Position numbers and translations under genes: made by a program. The notes below the pieces were generated by a model. It made no database searches and was not told where the DNA came from. It saw only the letters and a program-made list of their open reading frames with translations. A DNA stretch of 64,000 nt, taken from contig CAZUCC010000014.1 in NCBI GenBank assembly GCA_964619065.1, positions 14,645 through 78,644 on the forward strand, in the 5' to 3' direction. The DNA comes from JANXUC01 sp964619065 (lineage in GTDB: Bacteria; Acidobacteriota; Terriglobia; Terriglobales; Acidobacteriaceae). Within the stretch, counting starts at the first letter, position 1; each line of letters begins with the position of its first letter. Positions 17,502 to 26,366 of the stretch are shown here, piece after piece.

Positions 17502-18689
17502 TTAGTCAGCCGTGCAATCCTGCGCGGAACTGATCAACACGCTGGTGTCGGGATAGCTGTATGCACCTTTGAACGCGCTGGAAGGATTCTCACGCGCGAA
17601 CCACTGTAGCAGGGCCTCGGTCTGCGGGTGGTAGGTGAATCCGTGCAGAGTGACGGGAAACGTTGAATTGGCGAGCACTTCGATGGGGTCGCCCGTTTCC
17701 AGAGTTCCCTGACACCCGCTACCGTTGGGAAACTGCCAGGCGGGTCCCGCGTTTGTGATAAACGGATCGTTACGCCACGCGGAAATCTCGTGGCTCAGAG
17801 GGGTAATATCGGAAAATGATGAGAAAATCCCTTCACTAGCCCAGCTCGCCCAGGCAAAAGTCTGGATGGCGGGATGGCCCGGGGTGCTCGCGTCAAACGC
17901 GGTATGGAAGCCGAGGACACAGCAATTGCCGGGATCGCCAAAGTAGAGAAAAACGTTGTTGCTAAGGAAAAGGGGGAGCTCCTGCGGTTTTTGCCCTTCG
18001 ACCTGCAACAGAGTGCTGAGCTGCGAGTTGAAGAAGTCGCCGTTCAGCGTGGCGAGAAATGTTCCATCGGAAAGCTGGAAGACCTGGGACTGACCAAAGG
18101 GCACTACGATGGTCACAGGTGTGAGCATACGTGGCCGGTTCAACGTGGTGTGCCAGGTCTCCTTCATCACACTGAAGAATTCGGCTCGCTGCACGGCGTC
18201 GCCAAACTGCCCGATACCGGTGCTGTATGCGGACTTCACAAAATCCGGAGAATTCAGAGTCTTTCGCAGGACCGGATCGATATTGATGGAAATGTTGTTG
18301 CCATTTGCGTCCAGCCATTCCTCGAAAAAGAAGTTGAGCGGAACCGCGGCTGTATTGACCCGGGTTTCCCCACCACGCTGTGGATCGCCGCCCACCATGA
18401 AGTAAGGGTAAGGGGATGTTCCAAAAGAAAACGCACCCGCAAAGAACGGAATTGTACGAAGGGCAGTGGGTGTGCCGGGAGCGGCCGCTGCGGCAGCGCG
18501 CATGGCGGAAGTCAATCCGGCCGGCATCTTGTTGAAGCGAGCAAAACGCGCATGAGCACCGGTTTGCTCGAGAAAGTTGCCGGAGACTTGAGGCGCTATC
18601 TTGGCAGCCTTACCGCGTCCCGCTTGAGCGGATGCGTCACATAGCGACAGCAGTCCGGCTAGAAAAATGACGCACAACGGTCGACGCAT
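17502..18689 (-). CDS. Secreted protein of unknown function with HE-containing motif
   Basis: A 395-residue protein with a short signal peptide (MRRPLCVIFLAGLLSLCDASAQA). No known domain is recognised with confidence. The middle region has a beta-rich pattern (FQLSDGTFLATLNGDFF, NVFLYFGDPGNCCVLGFHTAF). Further on, TPLSHEISAWRNDPF holds a His-Glu pair and an NDP that could be part of a metal site, resembling motifs of secreted acidobacterial proteins sometimes called metalloprotease-like; this is a guess. It stands alone on the minus strand. Confidence 0.6.
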   Translation of the reverse strand: MRRPLCVIFLAGLLSLCDASAQAGRGKAAKIAPQVSGNFLEQTGAHARFARFNKMPAGLTSAMRAAAAAAPGTPTALRTIPFFAGAFSFGTSPYPYFMVGGDPQRGGETRVNTAAVPLNFFFEEWLDANGNNISINIDPVLRKTLNSPDFVKSAYSTGIGQFGDAVQRAEFFSVMKETWHTTLNRPRMLTPVTIVVPFGQSQVFQLSDGTFLATLNGDFFNSQLSTLLQVEGQKPQELPLFLSNNVFLYFGDPGNCCVLGFHTAFDASTPGHPAIQTFAWASWASEGIFSSFSDITPLSHEISAWRNDPFITNAGPAWQFPNGSGCQGTLETGDPIEVLANSTFPVTLHGFTYHPQTEALLQWFARENPSSAFKGAYSYPDTSVLISSAQDCTAD

Positions 18690-19011
18690 GGAATGAGTCT
18701 CCTCGGAGAATGAGTGTTGCTAGGATTGCTTTGCGGCGAAGTGGAGGCTCCCACACGTCGCCCTCGGGCTATCCTTCGAACGAACCGTAGGGAGGAAGCG
18801 AACCGACGGAGAGCGCAACCGCTTCTCTTCCGCCATATGAGCAGATTCTCCGCCCCTGTAGGTCGTGGTGTCAAGCGGAACTGACCGCCTGTGAAATCAA
18901 GCGGGCAGCTTGGCAGGCGACGATCAGAAGATCGCGAATGATTCCCCTGCCAACAACGGACCTGAATCTGTCACGAAACGATGGACATGAGAGATGGACA
19001 TGAGAATAGAA
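18690..19011. other. 322-bp intergenic region with a 13-bp tandem duplication
   Basis: The upstream region of the secreted-protein gene, holding its presumed promoter, with no credible ORF. At 18980-19005 the 13-mer GATGGACATGAGA occurs twice in perfect tandem, ending 6 bp from the 3' end of tRNA-Arg. Confidence 0.6.
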
Positions 19012-19088
<77 letters not shown>

Positions 19089-19120
19089 GACGGATGCTGC
19101 GGGAAGTGTTGCGAGAGAAG

Positions 19121-19126
19121 ATTATA
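19121..19126 (-). promoter_or_regulatory. -10 box of the tRNA-Arg promoter
   Basis: A perfect TATAAT on the minus strand, 33 bp upstream of the mature tRNA 5' end. No clear -35 at standard spacing. Confidence 0.55.
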
Positions 19127-19290
19127 CCAAAGCAACGCGCTACCGAGGAGGGTACGAACAGTTACCCGTTCCCGCCACCTCTGTGGCAAGCATCGTGCAA
19201 CACGCGTTTCGACGTAATTCTTTCCAGTAACTTTGCAAATCCTACTCGGCTGAAAGCCTTACTGGACAAGGATTTTAAGGCTTTTAAGCT

Positions 19291-19308
19291 TTGGCACGGG
19301 AAGTGCAA
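19291..19308 (+). promoter_or_regulatory. Sigma-54-type (-24/-12) promoter
   Basis: TTGGCACGGGAAGTGCAA matches the -24 GG and -12 GC elements with the required 10-bp spacing (consensus TGGCACG-N4-TTGCA), one mismatch in the -12 TTGC. An AT-rich stretch precedes it (gattttaaggcttttaagc). The nearest plus-strand gene is copA, about 550 bp downstream, so either a long leader or an unannotated small RNA is expected. Confidence 0.6.
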
Positions 19309-19561
19309 CATTGCTGTCAGACGAAGTGGCGCGCAACGGGGCGTAACTGAGGAACTTCGGCCAGAGGTCTCAGGAGCGCCCCTTGCATTTGCTGTCAAGC
19401 CCTCCCCGGGCTCGGTTCCCGCCGTTCCAGTGTCAGGTCAAACCAAGCGTCTCAAATCGACACGCCTGCCCTAATGGTTGCAGGAAGTTCATCACAGTGG
19501 ATGGCGCAATCGCGCCCAACGTTCTTGCCTTTGCTGGGTTGAGAAGGCAGGATTGTAGAGT

Positions 19562-19789
19562 TCAGGCTAGAATAAGTCTTTCCGTAAGGTCGAGTCCGGC
19601 GCGCCGCAGCAACGCAGCGACTTCTTCTTCATTCATTCGGGACGCGTCAAATTCCACGCGCACCATATTTGTAGCTTCTTCGAAATTTACTTTGCGTATG
19701 CCGTAGACCTCGGTCAGGGCGCTGAGGGCACGCATTTCAGCCATGCCTGGCGTACGGCCGTAGCGGTAAGCAACATCCAAAGGCGTCAT
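19562..19789 (-). CDS. Small HMA-fold-like protein lacking the metal-binding cysteines
   Basis: A 75-residue protein; the part RKVNFEEATNMVRVEFD plus NEEEVAALLRRAGLDL has the beta-alpha-beta pattern of heavy-metal-associated (HMA) domains, but there is no CxxC. The N-terminus (MTPLDVAYRYGRTPGMAEMR) is not typical. ATG 19789 is preferred because GAGGA precedes it; an upstream TTG at 19837 would add 16 residues. It is divergent from the P-type ATPase at 19866. A role as metallochaperone is doubtful without cysteines. Confidence 0.55.
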   Translation of the reverse strand: MTPLDVAYRYGRTPGMAEMRALSALTEVYGIRKVNFEEATNMVRVEFDASRMNEEEVAALLRRAGLDLTERLILA

Positions 19790-19865
19790 TCTCAAATCCT
19801 CGCAGTCCGAATCGGAAAATACGGTCCTGTCATCCAAGATACAAGTTTAGAGTGGTGGAATCAAT

Positions 19866-22325
19866 GTGGCCGATGTGGGCCCACGAAAAAGAAAAGGACT
19901 CTCCTTGGAAGATTCTAAGACTGCACCTGGCGACAAGGCGCTGGATCCGATCTGCGGGATGACTGTGGTGGTTGCCACGGCGAAGCATCGCCGCGAACAT
20001 GCTGGGAAGCCGTACTATTTCTGTTCTGCAGGTTGCGCCCAGAAGTTTGCCGCTGATGCGGATGGGTATTTGACGGGTGCGAAGGCACAGGTGTCGATGG
20101 GTCCCCCGTCCGGTTCGGGACAGATGGTACAGATTAAGCTGGGCGGGATTGCGGCAGCTCCGACACCGGCGTCGCCAAGCTCCGCGACTGCCTCTGCTCC
20201 CATAAAAAGTACTGCTATCTACGTCTGTCCCATGCACCCGGAAGTTCGGCAGATCGGTCCGGGAGCGTGTCCCAAGTGCGGCATGGCGCTCGAACCGGAA
20301 ACGATAACGGCTGGCGTGGAAGAGGACAATTCCGAACTGCGCGACATGAGCCGCCGTTTCTGGGTGGGTTTGGTCCTCACGACTCCACTACTGTTTGTCG
20401 CCATGGCGCCTATGCTGGGTTTGCCCATGCGGTTTGCCATGGGTGGGGTGTTGCCCTGGCTGGAATTTGCCTTAGCAACGCCTGTGGTTTTGTGGTGTGG
20501 CTGGCCTTTCTTCGTGCGCGGCTGGGCGTCCGTGGTGAACCGCAGCGCAAACATGTTCACGCTGATCGCGTTGGGGGTTGGAGTAGCCTACGCGTACAGC
20601 GTCACCGCTACGCTGGCACCGCAGTTGTTTCCGGCAGCCTTCCGCGGCATGGAGGGGCGGCCGGACGTTTACTTCGAAGCGGCGGCAGCGATTGTCACGC
20701 TGGTACTGCTGGGGCAGGTTCTAGAACTGCGGGCGCGAGGTCAGACCTCCAGCGCCATTCGCGCGCTGCTCAGCCTGGCACCCCCTAGGGCTCACCGGCT
20801 CCTCGACGGCAGGGAAGAGGATGTTGCCCTGGAACTCGTTCGTCCGGGCGATCGGCTGCACGTGAAACCGGGCGAGAAAATCCCCGTGGATGGCATGGTG
20901 GAGGATGGCTCCAGCACCGTAGACGAGGCCATGATCACGGGCGAGTCTTTCCCTGTGGAAAAGACTCGTGGTGCAACCGTGATCGGCGGGACGATCAACG
21001 GCACCGGAGCCTTTGTGATGCAAGCGCAGCACGTGGGGTCGGAGACCTTGCTGGCGCAGATCGTGAGCCTGGTGAGCCAGGCGCAGCGCAGCCGTGCGCC
21101 GATCCAGCGTTATGCCGACAAAATTTCTGCTGTTTTCGTGCCCGTGGTCGTAGCGGTTGCGGCGCTGACTTTTCTTGTCTGGGGATTTTGGGGGCCGCAA
21201 CCGCGGCTGGCGTATGCGCTGGTGAATGCAGTGGCCGTGCTTATCATCGCGTGCCCCTGCGCTCTAGGTCTGGCGACTCCCATGGCAGTGATGGTGGGCA
21301 CAGGGCGCGGAGCGCGAGCGGGCGTCCTTATCAAGAACGCCGAGGCGCTGGAAATTCTGGAGAAGGTGGATACGCTTGTCATCGACAAAACCGGAACGCT
21401 CACGGTAGGGAAGCCGCGCGTGTTGTCGATCCAGCCAGCTTTGGGACACACCGAGGAAGACGTTCTCCGCCTCGCTGCAAGTTTGGAACAGGGGAGCGAG
21501 CATCCGTTGGCCGCGGCGTTAATGGCTGAAGTCCAAAAGCGCGCTCTGCGAGTCGAAGCTGCCAAGAAATTCCAATCGCACACAGGGAAGGGCATCACCG
21601 GCGAGGTCAGCGGCCAGGCTGTGATTGTAGGCAATGAGGAATTGCTGCGCGAGCAGTCCGTGGCGGTGCCCGCTTCCGCCTTACCCACCGCAAACCAAAT
21701 GCGTGAGGCTGGGCAGACCGTTCTCTTCGTCGCTCTCGCCGGACAATTTGCTGGACTGATCGGAGTAGCAGACACCGTCAAGCCGGATGCTGCTGCTGCT
21801 GTCCGAGAATTACGGGATGCGGGCGTAAACGCTGTGATGCTTACGGGCGATAATGCGACCACAGCTCAAGCCGTCGCCAAGCAAGTGGGCATTGCGGAAT
21901 TTGAAGCGGGAGTTTTGCCCGGGCGTAAGGCACAAGTCGTGGCCCGGTTGCAAAAGGAAGGCCAGGTGGTCGCAATGGCGGGCGACGGCATCAACGACGC
22001 TCCAGCACTGGCGCAAGCCCAGGTCGGCATCGCGATGGGGACCGGCACCGACGTCGCCATGAGCGCAGGTAGCGTGATTTTGGTGAAAGGCGATTTGCAG
22101 GGAACCCTGCGCGCACGCAAACTAAGCCAGGCGTCCATGCGCAACATTCGTCAGAATCTGTTTTTCGCTTTCGTCTATAACGCTCTCGGAGTACCGATTG
22201 CAGCTGGCGTGCTCTACCCGTTCTTCGGATGGCGGTTGAGTCCGATTCTGGCAGCGGCAGCCATGAGCTTTAGTTCTGTATCGGTAATTACGAATTCGTT
22301 ACGCTTACGGAACGTGAAGCTATGA
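19866..22325 (+). CDS. Copper-type P1B ATPase with YHS and Cys-rich N-terminal domains
   Basis: An 819-residue metal-translocating ATPase, expected to export Cu+ (or Ag+) from the cytoplasm. The N-terminal YHS domain (about residues 27-72: DPICGM and YFCSAGCAQKF) is followed by a heavy-metal-binding segment with YVCPMHPE and CPKCGMALEP (about 118-145) instead of HMA domains. The core has the transmembrane CPC motif (ACPCALGLATP, about 462), the phosphorylation motif DKTGT (about 507), the SEHPL nucleotide-site motif, and GDGIND (about 706). The start is GTG 19866; no in-frame ATG is nearby. It resembles CopA/CopB-type pumps with YHS domains. Confidence 0.9.
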   Translation: MADVGPRKRKGLSLEDSKTAPGDKALDPICGMTVVVATAKHRREHAGKPYYFCSAGCAQKFAADADGYLTGAKAQVSMGPPSGSGQMVQIKLGGIAAAPTPASPSSATASAPIKSTAIYVCPMHPEVRQIGPGACPKCGMALEPETITAGVEEDNSELRDMSRRFWVGLVLTTPLLFVAMAPMLGLPMRFAMGGVLPWLEFALATPVVLWCGWPFFVRGWASVVNRSANMFTLIALGVGVAYAYSVTATLAPQLFPAAFRGMEGRPDVYFEAAAAIVTLVLLGQVLELRARGQTSSAIRALLSLAPPRAHRLLDGREEDVALELVRPGDRLHVKPGEKIPVDGMVEDGSSTVDEAMITGESFPVEKTRGATVIGGTINGTGAFVMQAQHVGSETLLAQIVSLVSQAQRSRAPIQRYADKISAVFVPVVVAVAALTFLVWGFWGPQPRLAYALVNAVAVLIIACPCALGLATPMAVMVGTGRGARAGVLIKNAEALEILEKVDTLVIDKTGTLTVGKPRVLSIQPALGHTEEDVLRLAASLEQGSEHPLAAALMAEVQKRALRVEAAKKFQSHTGKGITGEVSGQAVIVGNEELLREQSVAVPASALPTANQMREAGQTVLFVALAGQFAGLIGVADTVKPDAAAAVRELRDAGVNAVMLTGDNATTAQAVAKQVGIAEFEAGVLPGRKAQVVARLQKEGQVVAMAGDGINDAPALAQAQVGIAMGTGTDVAMSAGSVILVKGDLQGTLRARKLSQASMRNIRQNLFFAFVYNALGVPIAAGVLYPFFGWRLSPILAAAAMSFSSVSVITNSLRLRNVKL

Positions 22326-22426
22326 TTGGCGAGGCAGTACTGGAGTTCCACATTGCCATTCTGGTACCGCGCATTTAGCCCTTTCCGTAGTGCACCCCGG
22401 TAACCTCGACAACCCACGAAGCGCCC

Positions 22427-22455
22427 GGTACGATGAAGCCGCTCGTACCTTTTCT
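22427..22455 (+). terminator. Possible terminator after the P-type ATPase gene
   Basis: Stem GGTACGA (22427-22433) / TCGTACC (22443-22449) followed by TTTTCT. Seven base pairs with a 9-nt loop, just upstream of the next start. Confidence 0.4.
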
Positions 22456-22467
22456 GGAAAGATCCCT

Positions 22468-23901
22468 ATGAATCAGTGCCATTCGGAAGACTCACCCCTA
22501 GTCGTTCGCTATCCGTTCGCTGCGGCGATTGCGAGGACTATCTGGGCTCTCATGCTTCTCGCGGTTCAGCCAGTTTGGGGAGCAACCGCCAAAAGCGATC
22601 CCCAAAGCTCCGCGGCGCCATGCCAGATCGTGCAAATTAATTTTGATGACAGTACGACGGCCAACGCCTCCAAGAATTATCAGAAGACCGTGGCGAGTGT
22701 TTTGGCACAAGAGCGCTTCGACGATCTGGATTGCCTGGCAAATTCTCTTCGACAGAGCAAAGCTAGATTCGCCAGCGGCGCGTGGAAGTTACGCTCTCTT
22801 TATTGGGGTATTTCAGAGCCACAAGGACACGCTACTCCGGAAGACTGGACCGAATTCCTTGACCGCTTGAATCGTTGGGTGTCAACCAAGCCCGACTCCA
22901 TTACAGCTCGTGTGGCCTTGGCTAAGGCTTACGCAGCCTACGGATGGGTGGCTCGCGGAGAAGACTCCGCGGATTCCGTCACTGCCAATGGATGGAAGCT
23001 ATTTGCGGAGCGAACTATCCAAGCGAAACAAGTTCTGGATGACGCCTCAAAGTTGCCGACAAAGTGTCCGGAGTGGTACTTCGCGATGCAACAGGTGGCG
23101 ATGGCTCAGGGGTGGGAAAAGGAAAGAGCAACTGCATTGCTCCAGCAGGCGGTTGCATTCGAACCAACTTACGAAGCTTACTACCGCAGGCACGCGGACT
23201 ATTTAGCGCCGATGTGGTTTGGCGAAGAGGGGGAGGCAGCGAAGTTCGCTGAGCAATCCGCCGACCAGATTGGCGGCGAGCAGGGAGACATTCTCTATTT
23301 CCAGATTGCCAGCGATATCTGCCATTGCGACCACGAACCTCTGGCCGAGAAGATGTCATGGCCAAGAGTTCAAAAAGGTTTTGCCGCACTGGAAAAAAAA
23401 TACGGCCCATCCATTGGCAATCTCAATATGCTGGCGTATTTGGCGGTAAAAGCGGAGGATCCGGCCGTTGCGGAAGATGCGTTTAAGCGCATTGGCGACC
23501 GTCAAGACGAAGACGTATTCCGAAGGCAATCCTTCTTTGATGAATGCAAAAGCTGGGCTACGCAAACTGCTCCAGATTTCAGGTGGCGCCAGCAGGTTCT
23601 TGAGCTAGCCTCGAGTGTAAAGCAGACGGCGGAAGGACGGCGGTACACTGAGGCGATCGAGCAGCAGGTCCTAACAGCTGTTCAGAAATGCGTACAAGCC
23701 ATGCCTGCGGAAACGGAGAAATTTGAAATTCTGTTGGGTGTCAGCCCCGAAGGCATGGTAAACGGGGTGCGTGCGCCCAGCGGAGTCATCGAATGCCTAG
23801 GATCGTTTCGCGAGAAATTTGAAGGACTGCCGCCAGCACCGCATGTCTGGGTCAAGATTGACATTGACCCTGTGACTTTCACAAGAGCGGCTACGAACTA
23901 G
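22468..23901 (+). CDS. Exported DUF4034-like protein of unknown function
   Basis: A 477-residue protein. ATG 22468 is preceded by GGAAAG; an upstream in-frame start at 22390 adds 26 residues. A hydrophobic stretch (about residues 15-38: AIARTIWALMLLAVQPVWG) is a signal peptide. The body is helical with TPR-like organisation (SKARFASGAWKLRSLYWGIS, ALAKAYAAYGWVARGED, YFAMQQVAMAQGWEKERA) and resembles the DUF4034 family, which I recognise only tentatively. It follows the P-type ATPase by about 140 bp and precedes the convergent TlpA gene. Confidence 0.6.
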   Translation: MNQCHSEDSPLVVRYPFAAAIARTIWALMLLAVQPVWGATAKSDPQSSAAPCQIVQINFDDSTTANASKNYQKTVASVLAQERFDDLDCLANSLRQSKARFASGAWKLRSLYWGISEPQGHATPEDWTEFLDRLNRWVSTKPDSITARVALAKAYAAYGWVARGEDSADSVTANGWKLFAERTIQAKQVLDDASKLPTKCPEWYFAMQQVAMAQGWEKERATALLQQAVAFEPTYEAYYRRHADYLAPMWFGEEGEAAKFAEQSADQIGGEQGDILYFQIASDICHCDHEPLAEKMSWPRVQKGFAALEKKYGPSIGNLNMLAYLAVKAEDPAVAEDAFKRIGDRQDEDVFRRQSFFDECKSWATQTAPDFRWRQQVLELASSVKQTAEGRRYTEAIEQQVLTAVQKCVQAMPAETEKFEILLGVSPEGMVNGVRAPSGVIECLGSFREKFEGLPPAPHVWVKIDIDPVTFTRAATN

Positions 23902-23904
23902 GAA

Positions 23905-24396
23905 TTACAGCTTGGTCAGATAGTCTGTCATTTCCGGCTCTGTCCAGTTCATCTCTCCGATGATCTTGCGCCGCACAATCCCATTGCGGTCGATGATGTA
24001 GGTTTCCGGAAATTTGAAGGTTCCGTAAAGGTTGTTGCTCTTCTTCTCGGCATCGCGAACCGTGAGCATGTCCATGCCCTGTTCCTTGATGAAGCGGTGG
24101 TAGGCGGAATCGTCATCGTCAATGCTCACCGCGAGCACGACCACGCCACGGTCCCTCAGGCGGTGGTGCATCGCGACCAGGGAAGGCGTCTCGGCGATAC
24201 AAGGCTCGCACCAACTTGCCCAGAAATTCAACACAACTATTTTGCCGCGTAGTTCGCTGAGAGTAACTTTGCGGTCTTGGTCCTGCACCGTGAAGTCCGG
24301 GGCGACCGTGCCAATCTTCGGTGGAACTGTGCCGCTGTTGCAGGCAGAAAAAAACAGCATGACGATCAAGGCGAATATCAGGGCGAGACGCTTCAC
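23905..24396 (-). CDS. TlpA-like thioredoxin-fold lipoprotein
   Basis: A 163-residue exported thioredoxin-fold protein of the TlpA/ResA type. The catalytic site is WCEPC in NFWASWCEPCIAETPSL. VKRLALIFALIVMLFFSACN is a signal sequence with a lipobox-like FSAC. The family phrases GTVAPDFTVQDQDRKVTLS and GKIVVLNFW are intact. It probably reduces disulfides in the periplasm (for example cytochrome c maturation). The start is inferred as GTG 24396; longer in-frame extensions overlap the divergent glycosyltransferase upstream region. Its stop is 3 bp from the convergent DUF4034-like gene. Confidence 0.85.
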   Translation of the reverse strand: MKRLALIFALIVMLFFSACNSGTVPPKIGTVAPDFTVQDQDRKVTLSELRGKIVVLNFWASWCEPCIAETPSLVAMHHRLRDRGVVVLAVSIDDDDSAYHRFIKEQGMDMLTVRDAEKKSNNLYGTFKFPETYIIDRNGIVRRKIIGEMNWTEPEMTDYLTKL

Positions 24397-24422
24397 AGGA
24401 ACTATAATAACGAATCCATCCC

Positions 24423-25460
24423 ATGCCTGCGATGCAGCCGGAAGTAAAACGTCTCCCATCCGTCTCCGTGATTGTGCCGGCACGCAATGAGGAAGATTGC
24501 CTTGGATTCTGCCTGCAATCGCTCGTCGCGCAAACGGGAATTGATTTTGAAATCATCGTAGTGGACGACCACTCCACCGACGGCACGCGCGCGATTGCGG
24601 CTTCCTTCCCGCAAGTGCGCGTGATTGAGGCCGGTCCTTTACCGACAGGCTGGACAGGAAAGAGCAACGCCGTTACCTGCGGCGCGCGCGAGGCGCGAGG
24701 CTCATGGCTGCTGTTTACGGATGCCGATACGGTTCACAAACCTGGTTCGCTGGCGCGGGCAATTCGCGAAGCGGAGGAGCGCGGGGTGGCGCTACTTTCC
24801 TATTCTCCTGAGCAGGAGGTGCACAGCTTACTCGAAAGGACCGTAATGCCGGTCATTTTTGCCGAGCTGGCGACGCGGTACAGACCGTCCGAGGTCAGCG
24901 ATCCCAAAAGCGAGGCGGCCGCGGCCAATGGGCAATATCTTCTGATCTCCCGCGAAGCCTACGATGCCGTTGGTGGGCATGCGACGATTGCCGGCAGTCT
25001 GCTGGAAGACGTGGAATTAGCGCGTGCCGTCAAACGCACTGGACGCTGTATTTTCTTTCGTCTAGGTGTCGATCAGGTACGAACACGAATGTATCGCACT
25101 ACGCCACAGCTTATTGAAGGGTGGACGAAGAATCTTGTGCTTCTGTTTCCATCCCCTGTGCAACTGGCCTGCCTGCGGACAGCAGAATTCGTTGCCATTT
25201 GCGCAAGCGCGGCGTTGGGGCTGGTGTTTCTATGGCGAGGCCAGATGGTGCTTGCCGGATGGATGGCCGCAGCGTGCGCGTTGGTGAAGTTTCTTTTTTT
25301 GCGGCGCATTCTTCGTGCGCACTTTGCCTGGGACTCCTTTGTCCTCGCCATTTTCGGCCTGCCTTTTTTTTCGTTCCTTCTGCTGCGCTCCGTCATCTCA
25401 TACAGACGAGGCCGGGTAGCCTGGAAGGGCCGCAACTACGCCGGTGGCGAGGCCTCCTGA
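24423..25460 (+). CDS. Family 2 glycosyltransferase with C-terminal membrane segments
   Basis: A 345-residue GT2-type glycosyltransferase. The N-terminal nucleotide-sugar domain has VSVIVPARNEEDCLGFCL and FEIIVVDDHSTDGTR, with DAD (FTDADTVHKPGS) as the DxD metal site and LLEDVELARAVKRTGR as the catalytic ED motif. Three or four hydrophobic segments follow after about residue 240. It resembles the HpnB-type hopanoid-associated or CrtQ-type transferases; the acceptor is unknown. It is followed, 33 bp later, by two PTPS genes. Confidence 0.8.
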   Translation: MPAMQPEVKRLPSVSVIVPARNEEDCLGFCLQSLVAQTGIDFEIIVVDDHSTDGTRAIAASFPQVRVIEAGPLPTGWTGKSNAVTCGAREARGSWLLFTDADTVHKPGSLARAIREAEERGVALLSYSPEQEVHSLLERTVMPVIFAELATRYRPSEVSDPKSEAAAANGQYLLISREAYDAVGGHATIAGSLLEDVELARAVKRTGRCIFFRLGVDQVRTRMYRTTPQLIEGWTKNLVLLFPSPVQLACLRTAEFVAICASAALGLVFLWRGQMVLAGWMAAACALVKFLFLRRILRAHFAWDSFVLAIFGLPFFSFLLLRSVISYRRGRVAWKGRNYAGGEAS

Positions 25461-25493
25461 TAAGCTTCTGACACGATCAGTGAGAGGGAAGGC

Positions 25494-25913
25494 ATGAGTT
25501 CGGTAGTTTACCTAACCCGCAAGGCGGAATTTTCTTCGTCGCATCTTTATCACAATCCGTTGTTCTCCGCGGAGGAGAACAAGCGCATCTTCGGAAAATG
25601 CAATAACCCGAACGGTCACGGACACAACTACGTGCTCGAGGTAACGGTCAAGGGTGAAGTCGACGCCACCACCGGATTTGTCGTCGACCTAAAGCAGTTA
25701 AAAGATCTGATGCACCAGGAAGTCCTGGACGCGCTCGATCATCGCTTCCTCAACAAGGAAATTCCTGAATTCTTTACTCTGATTCCGACGACGGAAAATA
25801 TTGCCATCGTGTGCTGGCAGCGGCTGGCTCCGAAGCTGACGGCCGCGCGGCTTCACCGCGTTCGCGTGTATGAAACCCCGGACCTATTCGCCGATTTCTA
25901 CGGGGAAGCATGA
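25494..25913 (+). CDS. 6-pyruvoyl-tetrahydropterin synthase family protein (first of two)
   Basis: A 139-residue PTPS-fold enzyme acting on dihydroneopterin triphosphate. Zinc ligands His17, His42 and His44 are present, as are the candidate catalytic Cys36 in GKCNNPNGHGHNY and Asp82-His83 (LDHR). The motif GKCNNPNGHGHNY is strikingly like eukaryotic PTPS (PTPS-I, tetrahydrobiopterin synthesis) rather than the shorter QueD form. It overlaps the next gene by 4 bp (ATGA), so the two are translationally coupled. GAGGGAAGG precedes the start. Confidence 0.9.
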   Translation: MSSVVYLTRKAEFSSSHLYHNPLFSAEENKRIFGKCNNPNGHGHNYVLEVTVKGEVDATTGFVVDLKQLKDLMHQEVLDALDHRFLNKEIPEFFTLIPTTENIAIVCWQRLAPKLTAARLHRVRVYETPDLFADFYGEA

Positions 25914-26332
25914 AGGTCCATCTCACCCGGCGTTACGGGTTCGCGGCTTCGCATCGGCTCCACAACGACTCCATGTCAGCGGAGGAGAACCGCGCTACGT
26001 ACGGGAAATGCAATAATCCGCATGGCCACGGCCATAATTATTTTGTTGAAATCACCGTGAGCGGGCTGGTGGATCCGCAGACCGGAATGGTCTGTAACCT
26101 CGCCGATCTCGACGGGTGGGTGCGCGAAAACGTGATCGAACGCTATGACCATCAGGATTTGAACCACTTGCCGGAATTCGCAGCTACGGTACCTACCACC
26201 GAAAACTTGTGCGTGGAAATTTACCGGATTCTGCATCGCGGCTTCACTAAAGCTCATCTAGAGAAGGTGCGGATTGAAGAAACGATGATGAATTCGTTCG
26301 AATATAGCGGCGGGAACCCAGCTCTCCGGTGA
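25910..26332 (+). CDS. 6-pyruvoyl-tetrahydropterin synthase family protein (second of two)
   Basis: A 140-residue paralogue of the preceding gene, with zinc ligands His15, His40 and His42, Cys34 in GKCNNPHGHGHNY and Asp80-His81. Both copies retain complete active-site sets, so neither is an obvious pseudoenzyme; they may act as a heteromer or on different substrates. The start ATG 25910 overlaps the upstream stop. folE follows 34 bp later, placing both in a pterin (tetrahydropterin, folate or queuosine) pathway. Confidence 0.9.
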   Translation: MKVHLTRRYGFAASHRLHNDSMSAEENRATYGKCNNPHGHGHNYFVEITVSGLVDPQTGMVCNLADLDGWVRENVIERYDHQDLNHLPEFAATVPTTENLCVEIYRILHRGFTKAHLEKVRIEETMMNSFEYSGGNPALR

Positions 26333-26366
26333 CTCGCGGGAAGGTTTCTCAGCAGGTTATCCAATC

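Larger units (their letters stand above)
19089..19561. other. 473-bp intergenic region between tRNA-Arg and the HMA-like gene
   Basis: It contains the tRNA promoter -10 (19121-19126) and a sigma-54-type promoter (19291-19308) pointing away from the tRNA on the plus strand. No convincing coding gene was found on either strand. Confidence 0.6.

Noticed and set aside
17874..18644. 256-codon plus-strand frame opposite the secreted unknown protein
   Set aside because: Shadow with no ribosome-binding site and low-complexity-like composition.
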